A stretch of DNA of 58,387 nucleotides from Cudoniella acicularis (taxonomy: Eukaryota > Ascomycota > Leotiomycetes > Helotiales > Helotiaceae): positions 1-58,387 of the forward strand of contig JAAMPI010000156.1 in assembly GCA_013054445.1 (NCBI GenBank), written 5' to 3'. Under the pieces are notes generated by a model. It saw only the letters and a program-made list of their open reading frames with translations. It was not told the origin of the DNA and searched no databases. The position numbers were made by a program, and so were the translations under genes. Below are positions 10,859 to 18,903 of this stretch, piece by piece (positions within the stretch are counted from its first letter, which is position 1; every line of letters starts with the position of its first letter).

Positions 10859-12650
10859 ATGGATTTGACAACGAAAATGATCTTCAGAAATACCTGCGTG
10901 GCCATTACAGGAGCAATCATCTTAGGTGTGATATGGGTAAGGCCTTGTTCAGACCCTCTTTTGAATAATAAATAACTGTTACAGTGTGCTTTTTTGATCT
11001 TCTACCGGCTGTTTCTCCATCCTCTTTCAAAATACCCTGGGCCCTTTTGGGCCAAAGTTTCTGACTGGTAAGAAAATAATCCCCGATGCGGGACAACTCC
11101 TGATAAAATCTATAGGTATAATGTTTATCACTCATTCATCGGAGATAGACATCTCGAATTCCACAAAATTCATCAGAAATACGGTGTGTAGCCGAAACAC
11201 CTTTTCTCCCCAGCTTCTAAACTTTATAACAGGGACTTTTGTTCGATACGGACCGAATCGTGTTTCAATCAACAGTGCTACAGCACTTAAGACGATATAC
11301 AGTCCCAAAGCAAACTGTCGGAAATCTTCTCATTTCGATGTCTTTCCCCGTTTCTTCCACAGCTGGAGCACGCAAACAATCATAGACACCGAAAATTTTT
11401 CGCACGCCCAGAAACGCAGAGTTATTTCTCAAGCCTTACATGGAATTGAAACGAAGAAAGTCATCGAAGATTCCCTCTCGAAATATGCGGATAAGTTCTG
11501 CTCAATCATCAGAAATGACTGTAATGGTACGACATGGTCGTCCGCGGTTAATATCTCAAAAGTGACTAGCTGTATGTCTTTCGACATCATGGGTGAAGTG
11601 TGTTTTGGTCATACCTTTGAGATGTTAGAGACCGATAAAAACAGATATATTCTTGAAGTCGTCTCAAACGGCGCACAGTGCTTGAATACGGCAAGTTTCC
11701 CATACCAACATTCAATTTCTACTTTCCCTAATACCTTGCAGCTAGGCCATATGCAAGCGATCCTCTGGACGGGCCTCCACCGGATTCTTTTCCGTAAACT
11801 GCTGAATGGTCTCCGTCGTTATCGGGCTTACAGTAAAGCACAATGTGCAGATCGAATCCAAAAACCATCTGATCGGCCAGACGTGTTTCAAGCATTGCTT
11901 TCCGCCAAAAACTCGAAGACGGGTGAGAAATTGTTCACTGAACTCGAGCTACAGAGTGAGAGCAGTCTTCTCATAATTGCGGGTTCCGACACCACATCAA
12001 CGTCTCTGACAGCAACTATTTTTTACTTGCTCCACAATCCCCAGTGTTTAAAGTTGGCTCAGCGAGAAGTCATCAACTCCTTCGGGGAACTAACAGATAT
12101 TCGACTTGGACCCCAACTCAAAAACTGCCGCTATCTCCTCGCCTGTATAAATGAGGCCCTCCGTATGTCGCCACCCGTTGGAGGTCTGATGCCACGAGAG
12201 ACTCTTCCAGGCGGCATGACCGTTGACGACCAATACTTTCCCGAGAATATAGAACTTGGAACACCGCACTATGCCATCCACCACAACTCGTCATATTTTC
12301 CAGATCCTTTTAAGTATGATCCTGGGCGGTGGATTTCGCATGATAAACCAATTTTGGACTCAAAGTCATCTGAAACTAGTGTACATGTTGCGTTGGCAGA
12401 AAATGCTTTCTGCGCTTTCAGTGTTGGCGCCAGGAATTGTGTTGGAAAGGCGTTTGCGTACGATGAGATGTTGACTGTTTTGGTGAAGCTCCTCTGGCAG
12501 TTTGAGATGAGATTGGAGCCAGGGACGACCTTGGGCGAAGGTGGGCGAGTTTTGGGTCCGGGACGTCACTTAAAGGAGGAGTTTCAACTATGGGATTGCT
12601 TTGCAAGCAAAAGCGACGGTCCTATGGTGCAATTCAGGGTTCGAGTCTAG
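10859..12650 (+). CDS. Cytochrome P450 monooxygenase
   Basis: Four clear exons (10859-10936, 10985-11067, 11116-11183, then from 11233) join in phase. They read a membrane anchor, HPLSKYPGPFWAKVSDW, GDRHLEFHKIHQKYG and a long P450 body. A probable fifth junction is a GC-AG intron, 11691-11741 (donor GCAAGT). It is 51 nt and free of stops, so read-through is also possible. Spliced length is 531 residues. The I-helix AGSDTTS, the ExxR EALR, the PERF-like DPGRW and the heme loop FSVGARNCVGKAFA are all present. The protein resembles fungal benzoate-4-monooxygenase/isotrichodermin-hydroxylase-type P450s. It would be ER-anchored and oxidise a small lipophilic substrate, plausibly a terpene made by the neighbouring enzymes. 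The substrate is inference. Confidence 0.92.
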
Positions 12651-12837
12651 TATTTTCACTCATAGCACTTATAGAAACCGGGCTGTTTTTTCAATGGATT
12701 TCCTGATTGCATGGATTATTATGTTGCTAAATAATCAGATACTACATAGGCTTCTTTGCATTTCCTTGGGATTTTCTAAAAATATATTTTTTTCACTTCT
12801 TTCTCTTGCTTTCTATACTAGACTATACTTACAACAG

Positions 12838-13146
12838 TCAATAGAACCTGGCCTTGGATAAATCTCCCAATTTCAAACGAAAGGTTACTGCCAATGGGTC
12901 ATCATCACCCTCTACAAACTTCTGGTCTCCGTAGCCTAACAAGGGCCACTCTTTCGAACCCCTCGAGTTGGCCACTATCTGTTTCTGCAACTCGAATCTC
13001 GGCCCTTTCCCGCTCCCAAAACCTTGCTCACTTGTTATATTTGAGCACATTACTCCCATTCCATTCACAAAAGTGAAACATGCATACGTGATCGTTTCCA
13101 TAGTCACAAGAGAATGACGTGCGTCTGAGGCACTGTTGCTTAGCAT
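12838..13146 (-). CDS. Unrecognised ORF, convergent to the P450
   Basis: A 102-codon minus-strand frame from an ATG at 13146. It has no motif I recognise. The frame stays open upstream through the 42-bp repeat (reading CCKHIIAGYDIN), so it may be the last exon of a longer gene. It ends 188 bp from the P450 stop, tail to tail. Chance cannot be excluded. Confidence 0.22.
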   Translation of the reverse strand: MLSNSASDARHSLVTMETITYACFTFVNGMGVMCSNITSEQGFGSGKGPRFELQKQIVANSRGSKEWPLLGYGDQKFVEGDDDPLAVTFRLKLGDLSKARFY

Positions 13147-13152
13147 GGTGTT

Positions 13153-13289
13153 GATGTCGTATCCGGCTATTATGTGCTTGCAGCATGCAACTCGGTAGTG
13201 CTTCTACGGCAGTTTGGGGGCTGTTGGATCTTACTGGCTCTGTTGAGGATGTCGTATCCGGCTATTATGTGCTTGCAGCATGCAACTCG
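13153..13289. repeat. 42-bp direct repeat, 95-bp period
   Basis: The block beginning GATGTCGTATCCGGCTATTA occurs identically at 13153-13194 and 13248-13289. Weaker similarity extends about 12 bp further 3' (GTAGTGCTTCTAC versus GAGTACTTCTAC). It is a local tandem duplication just upstream of the thioesterase-like gene. Confidence 0.85.
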
Positions 13290-13355
13290 TGAGTACTTCT
13301 ACTGATACGTTTTCCGTTGGACTCCTATCACAAAATTCGCCAGCAAGAAATCATC

Positions 13356-13897
13356 ATGCTTACGAAAAAATTGGGTGACTTCGCCACTCCTTGGGCTCAG
13401 GCTATCATTTCAGATCTAGAATGGGGGCCTGTCCAAACTTACTCTCGAGCCACATTCGCACCACGCAGCACAGAAAATTCCTTATTCGCCTCCACTCTCT
13501 GGAATGACAGTTTGTTCGTGCCGTACTCTTATTTAAAAATCGGGGTCCCAAAGATCCGATTTCACTTGTTGGGAGCGAAATTCGTATGTTTCTCTCTCTA
13601 GGAGTTGGCGTCAATGGAATTTCGGGGTTCAGCCACGGAGGATTTATTGCAATGATGGTGGACGAAGTCACTGGGCAATGTGTCACGAATCTGTTTGGCA
13701 GGACTATTACTACAGCGGGAATGAACATTGAATTCAAAAAGCTGCTTCTAACGCTAGGTGTTGTGCTGTGTAGAGGCTGGATTGAGAGTGAACCTTTTGA
13801 GAGAAAGGTGTGGGTGAAAGCGTTAATTGAAGATAGTCATAGTGGAGTTTTCGCGACTGGACAGGCTCTTTTTATTAGGACGAAGGCGAAGTTGTAA
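13356..13897 (+). pseudogene. Hotdog-fold (PaaI/4HBT-like) thioesterase gene with a frame break
   Basis: From ATG 13356 the frame reads TENSLFASTLWNDS, typical of the N-terminal part of fungal 4HBT-type thioesterases. Past the LKIG codons (near 13550) the frame is wrong, and the +1-shifted frame continues with GPKDPISLVGSEIRMFLSLG, then GISGFSHGGFIAMMVDEV and GVVLCRGWIESEP, to the stop at 13895-13897. HGGFIAMMVDE is the hotdog active-site helix region. The shift lies between an A5 and a G4 run, so one base is missing or miscalled. A 44-nt intron (GTTTGT...AAAG at 13510-13553) would also restore frame but deletes expected residues. Such enzymes hydrolyse acyl-CoA-like thioesters. The gene lies between the P450 and the diterpene synthase, but a pathway role is speculative. 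Confidence 0.65.
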
Positions 13898-13989
13898 CCT
13901 CTAAGGTTCTTTTTAGTTGAGCTTGATCGGGTATTTTAGTGCGTAGTTTTTTGTTTCCAGGCTTGGCTGTCGAACTCAGAGAGCACTCC

Positions 13990-14650
13990 TATTATTACAG
14001 GACCCAGTGACATTTCAATTTAATAATTATATTACTAATATTTATTACATATATGATATTTCGAATATAATACTTGAAATACTATAAAATAGTATCTATA
14101 TCGCACTAGCCTTTTTTAACGTTATTGTCGATACTATAACGTATATATTTTTTAACTTTTTATACTTTACTCTGTCGCTTGCGCTATTTTATAAGAGTTA
14201 TACTTATTACTCATAAACCTATTTTTTAAGCGATCCCTACTAAAACTCGACCTAACTTACCAACTCTATAATTATATATATATTTAACTACTAAGTATAA
14301 AAGATAAATAAAATTATTCTATAATTATGTTTTAGATAAAGATTAATCAAAAACTCGTGATCTATTTTTATTAATTATTTTCGTAGAGTATACTAAGCTT
14401 AAAGGTGTTTTTAACCTCTAATTCTTAAGCGATATTATATAATAAGAGATATAATAGAACCCTTTTCTATTATCTTTATAATACTACGAGCTTATATTTA
14501 GTATCTTTTCTTTTTCTCTTTATAATTGTTATATTATTAGGTAATAAGCACTATTCTAAGCTTAAGGTTTAAACCTTAGTAGAATCTTCTAGGTTGTTCT
14601 TTGATTTATAAGCGTTGGTTTCTAAGCTGTAGAAGCTTCTAGTAACTACA
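13990..14650. repeat. Decayed AT-rich repeat, left inverted copy
   Basis: This stretch is very AT-rich and TA-rich with no coding frame. The segment about 14168-14535 matches the reverse complement of about 24960-25322. Roughly nine of ten positions agree by eye and most differences are C/T or G/A, the pattern expected of repeat-induced point mutation. Confidence 0.75.
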
Positions 14651-14663
14651 CTTGTAGTATATA

Positions 14664-14877
14664 TAGACTGCGTGATGGGTACCCGTACACGGAACAGTTG
14701 GTCCGTGCCTAGCCGTGCGTCGGGTAAAGCCCTAAGGCTTTTTTTTAATAAATATCGTATTTTCATAATAGACTCGAAATTTCTAGTTCTCTTAAAAAAT
14801 CCATATTAAACTTAGCCTAGAAACAAAAGAGAAGCACGGCTAAACGGGTACCCGTGGGTTACCTATCACGCAGTCTA
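14664..14877. mobile_element. MITE-like element (hAT-type) with 8-bp target duplication
   Basis: The element begins TAGACTGCGTGATGGGTACC and ends with its inverse, GGGTTACCTATCACGCAGTC followed by TA. It is flanked by identical 8-bp copies of AGTATATA (14656-14663 and 14878-14885). Length is 214 bp with no coding frame. Terminal inverted repeats plus an 8-bp duplication fit a non-autonomous hAT-superfamily transposon. Confidence 0.8.
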
Positions 14878-14885
14878 AGTATATA

Positions 14886-15482
14886 TAGTCCGCTCACCCC
14901 TTTGTAGATAGATAAGTCTTTAAGTCAAAATCATATTATTATTCCACATACTTGAATCTCTCTCGACCTAACAGTCGACTCTTCTTCCGCCGTCCACCTT
15001 AGCCGCCTACCGACGACTATATAGATATATCCTCTATATACTATATACCGCGTACTACGGTTATACCCTTACCTCCAACATTTTTAAAATTATAATTTAC
15101 GTTAATTCGTTATATTATGATTATTCTCATGCACAATAGAAAATATTTACTAAGTTATTCTCTTAGTGAAATAAAGCGGCGCTATTAAATTTGCATGTGT
15201 TTCTGCTAATGCCTTGTTGCCTCATGCCATAATAAGCGTACCCGACAATATACAAATTTAAGATCATGGAGATAGAGAAGTGAGCATGCACCGCAACGTC
15301 ACAATTTCCCAGGCTAGACTTGAACCTGCCTCCTAAAACACCAGCATCGAGAAGGGCCTCCGCTATGGTAGTTCCTCACCTGCTCATATGCGCTATCTGC
15401 CCTGTTGATGATTTTCAGCCTATCTAGGTCCATAACTATTGCTGTGTTATTCAGCCCACAACTTGCGCCTTAGTCTTCTGAT
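14886..15482. other. Intergenic, AT-rich then mixed
   Basis: No gene is visible. The left half is decayed AT-rich DNA. The right half is the likely 3' flank of the F-box-like gene on the minus strand. Confidence 0.45.
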
Positions 15483-17009
15483 CTAAGAGTTTTCCTCAAT
15501 TGTACTACCAATGGCATCAATCGAAAGCGACACATTAGACCGAAATTGTCTCTGGTCATTGACATAGTCGAACCATATACCCACCACTAGATTCCAAACC
15601 GCTCTAAAGCTCGGGAGGTCGTCCGCCTCACGCGCCACCCTTGCAGTGTGGAGCAATTCCGTAAACCGAAAGAATTTTTCATCTAAGTGGTGGTTCTTGA
15701 TGCTAGACAAAAGTCGTTCAAGTTGCCAGTAGGCCTTGAAGACTGGCGAGTCGAGCAAGGGTCTCGAGCTGGAAAGATCGCTCGACCAACAGTTGAGATA
15801 ATCATAGAAATTCCGATCGGCGACAGACATAGCACATTCGGGGCGGTTCAGGAATTCTACCTCGCGATCCTCGAAGTCGTTGACGAGAATTAAGGGGACC
15901 GCTAGTTTTATAACCTCGCGAAGGCGCTGAAACGGCCGGAGGAGGACTTGAGCGGCAGATATGGTTTCGTCCCGCTTCATCTCGGTCTTTCTAAACTTGA
16001 GGACTACCTCTAGCCGCGCAAGAGGTCGCTGCGTAAACCGGAATCTCCCGATGAGTTTGTGTAGATGATCGCAATAGTCGTAGAGCTTCAACTCAAGAGC
16101 TTTGGCTTCTGCTTCCGGTGACCTGCGAGGACTGTGACTAGAGAGGTTTGGCCCGCTTGGAGGAGGGAATACAATTTCGACGAGGAAAGATTGAATCATG
16201 TTGAAGTAGTTCACACTGAGAGGGGGAGACCAGGCGGGTTCGGTTGGCCCATATGTGTAAGGAATAACCGGGGATCCAGTGTATGGCTTCGTGTAGTTGA
16301 TCGCAGGGCGATGGCTTGAACTTGACGATCCATTATTCATCATGTTATCTTGCTCCTGCCTGGCCATCATGAGACGCTTCTTATTTTGTTGCTCAAGAAG
16401 CATTAACTGCATCTGATAATCCTGTAGTGCATGGTTACCACTGTGGGCAAGCTTTTTTGACGAGTTGCACATAACCAAACGATCTGCATCGAGCTCAATG
16501 GTGAAAGCTCTGACGGCGTATAAGAGATGCACAGCTTCATCATGTATTTGATGATTGGCTCGGAGGAATGTCGTACATACCAATCCGCCATCGCTGGAAA
16601 GGCATCTAGAATTCGTATACCGGGCCGGTATAGGCTTGTCTGGGAGTAACAATTCATAGATGCGGAGTCGAATCTCTATAGGAATCTTGAGGAGGTAGCA
16701 AGTCATCGGATGTCCATAATGTTCGGAGCAAAGCTGAAATCCATGAGGCTTCCATGCACAAATCCGACCGCACTCGAAACCACAAAGTAACAGGGCTCGG
16801 CACCATGCTGATTGCTTCAGTTGATCTCTGTGTATTCTGCACAAAGGCATCATGCCGGGCTCGAGAGGGCCTGTGGCTTTGTTGGAGCAATTCCCCCCTT
16901 TTCTCTTCCAAGTTCCTGAGCAAGTTGCCTTCTTCTCACTGCCATGCAGGAGGCATGCCTGCAAATGCGCAGTGAGGCTGGGGGCGTGTACTTTTGTTGC
17001 CTGCGCCAT
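15483..17009 (-). CDS. F-box-like protein with N-terminal Cys/His region
   Basis: A single-exon minus-strand gene of 508 residues from ATG 17009. The N-terminal 140 residues are rich in Cys and His (CRIHRDQLKQSAWCRALLLC, then CGRICAWKPHGFQLCSEHYG) and could bind zinc. About residues 148-175 read LLKIPIEIRLRIYELLLPDK, the F-box-like entry found in many fungal proteins of unknown substrate. A Gln/Ser-rich linker follows, then a helical C-terminal region. F-box proteins recruit substrates to SCF ubiquitin ligases, but many fungal members of this shape are uncharacterised. It lies between the P450/thioesterase genes and the diterpene synthase. I see no reason to give it a biosynthetic role. Confidence 0.75.
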   Translation of the reverse strand: MAQATKVHAPSLTAHLQACLLHGSEKKATCSGTWKRKGGNCSNKATGPLEPGMMPLCRIHRDQLKQSAWCRALLLCGFECGRICAWKPHGFQLCSEHYGHPMTCYLLKIPIEIRLRIYELLLPDKPIPARYTNSRCLSSDGGLVCTTFLRANHQIHDEAVHLLYAVRAFTIELDADRLVMCNSSKKLAHSGNHALQDYQMQLMLLEQQNKKRLMMARQEQDNMMNNGSSSSSHRPAINYTKPYTGSPVIPYTYGPTEPAWSPPLSVNYFNMIQSFLVEIVFPPPSGPNLSSHSPRRSPEAEAKALELKLYDYCDHLHKLIGRFRFTQRPLARLEVVLKFRKTEMKRDETISAAQVLLRPFQRLREVIKLAVPLILVNDFEDREVEFLNRPECAMSVADRNFYDYLNCWSSDLSSSRPLLDSPVFKAYWQLERLLSSIKNHHLDEKFFRFTELLHTARVAREADDLPSFRAVWNLVVGIWFDYVNDQRQFRSNVSLSIDAIGSTIEENS

Positions 17010-17855
17010 CGAGGGAAGCAGAGCCGCAAAGGTGTGCAGGCATGTATTTAGGAACGCGAATCTTCACAACGCAAGCCATGCACGGTGTGATGAAAAGTAT
17101 ACTGGAGAATTGTGGCAAGGTTATGGTGTGACTTTGGCGAATCTTCAATACTGGAGCCTTGTGACGTTGGACAATGCTCAAGAAGCTGCGCCTACCAGCG
17201 GATACGAACCAAACAAAGGATAGCGTTATTTTCGTGTCAAAATATCATTTTCGCGAAAACACTCAATCATAACGAAGCTTTTGAGCCACCAAGCAAAGAT
17301 GTGTTGCAGCCAATTAAAAAATGGTTCAAAATTCCAAGCTGAATTCTTTTCCTAGCCCTAGCATCCCGCCACCTTATGTGCGATGCGAGCACGGTAATAA
17401 GACATTTATATGTTTCTTTACAGCCAAACCCAAGATTCACGTTCAAATGCTATCGAATTCAAAGGTCTTGGTTGCTATTCTATAAGCTGCCTGCGCTTGC
17501 ACAGAAGCCACAAGCTAGCCAAGAGCGCCCAAAATTGACTCTAAAGATCATCCTTACTAAAGAGAAGGCTGTGGTATCTTCTGTGCCGCCTTAATGATTT
17601 AGCAGCAAGTGGAATGTTCCGTGCAAGCGGTTGACAGGTTTACCCATCCCAGTCACGTGCCATTTGAGTCACGTGGAGAGAAAATTTATACGAGTTTTAC
17701 TCTGCTCAATATCCGACCCCAACATATTCATTCTCTCTATTATGTCCATCTTTAACTTCATCTTCCGCTGCTGTGCGTTCATTGCCTATTCGAGTAATAA
17801 TGTGACATCCTTGTTGTTTCGGGCCTGGTGTATGTCTGCCTGGTTGTCTTGCGCA
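17010..17855. other. Intergenic, no gene seen
   Basis: Short frames on both strands without motifs. The first few hundred bases are probably the promoter of the F-box-like gene. Confidence 0.45.
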
Positions 17856-17945
17856 TAGGCTGCGTGATGGGTAGTGGGTAGTACCCACGGGTGGGTATAG
17901 TTTCTCTTACTCCTATATAGGTACCCGCGGGTACCCGTACTATAT
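17856..17945. mobile_element. Solo end of a MITE-like element
   Basis: TAGGCTGCGTGATGGGTA at 17856 matches the terminus of the 214-bp element at 14664 except for one base. Further GGGTACCC-like blocks follow. I find no matching right end or target duplication, so this is a truncated or diverged relative. AT-rich decayed DNA follows to about 18200. Confidence 0.5.
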
Positions 17946-18288
17946 AAATATTATATAAAAATAATAATTAATTAACTTTTTTTTTAAAAGCTTTAATTTA
18001 ATTATAATAAAATATAAATAAATATGGTTTAAAATATATTTACTTAAATCTAAATTAATAATTAATAAATACTAGTTATTCTAAAAACTAAATATAATAT
18101 AAAGTATTTTAGTAACTGTTTATTAATAGCTAAGAAAGAATATTTATTTTCTAGCCGCCTGTAATTTATACCGGTAATAATTACAATATTAGTTAGTGTT
18201 CCTTATAAACGTCTATGCCCTGACCTTTCCGTTCACCGACTTCCTGTTATGATAAGGGCTGCTGATGGTGGGTTACATCCACCTTCTA
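17946..18288. other. AT-rich decayed DNA
   Basis: Very AT-rich to about 18200 with no coding frame, then ordinary intergenic sequence. Confidence 0.5.
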
Positions 18289-18483
18289 AATGCCAAGTCC
18301 TGCCACTACACTCGGTACGTGGGCAATTGCAGATCTGGGGAGGCCTCTAGATCTCACAATATTTCTGTCTGCAGTAACTGCGCCTCGACAGAATGCCAAG
18401 TCCTACTACCATATGTGGGCAACTGCAGATCTGGGGAGGCCTTCTTACAATATTTCTGTCTGCAGTAACTGCGCCCCCGGCAG
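18289..18483. repeat. Two-copy tandem duplication, about 103-bp period
   Basis: Two adjacent copies (about 18289-18390 and 18392-18483) share ATGCCAAGTCCT, then GCAGATCTGGGGAGGCCT and ATTTCTGTCTGCAGTAACTG. Differences between copies are small indels and point changes. It lies about 0.4 kb upstream of the diterpene synthase. Confidence 0.8.
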
Positions 18484-18695
18484 ATTGGAATACAACCTAG
18501 CTTGTAATATCTGACACCCTGCTATCGCTGGGGCTCTCGGCTCGACTGCCTATTCATCACACGATAGAGTAGCCGCGAACAAGGTCCATATCCTAGACAT
18601 TGCATCAATCGCGGTTGCGCGTCAGCCGTGTAAAAAGCTTACCGAGAGCATAGGCCTCATATATCTTGTTAGAGCTTCCTAAACTGGCAATCTAC

Positions 18696-18800
18696 ATGAT
18701 GGCTCAAAGCATCGCCGGTGAAGCTCTATTCTTTTCAGGGTTTTTCATACACCCCGTGGTTCAACGTCTTCTTCTTGTTCTTGTTGTTAGTCGCAACTGA
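18696..18800 (+). promoter_or_regulatory. Upstream ORF before the diterpene synthase
   Basis: A 34-codon frame starting ATGATGGCTCAA ends 103 bp before the synthase ATG. If it lies in the transcript leader it could reduce translation of the main frame. The transcription start is unknown, so this is inference. Confidence 0.3.
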
Positions 18801-18903
18801 GTGTTGTGATGGTTTCATTACGTTTTAAAGTGAGAATTTTCATTTTGCCTTCTTCGGCCTCATCTCTGTTTCTTTAGTCACTCGAAGCTTTCATACTCTT
18901 ACA

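Noticed and set aside
15300..15345. Minus-strand GGTTCAAGTC-like T-arm
   Set aside because: The stem does not pair and no acceptor stem is present.
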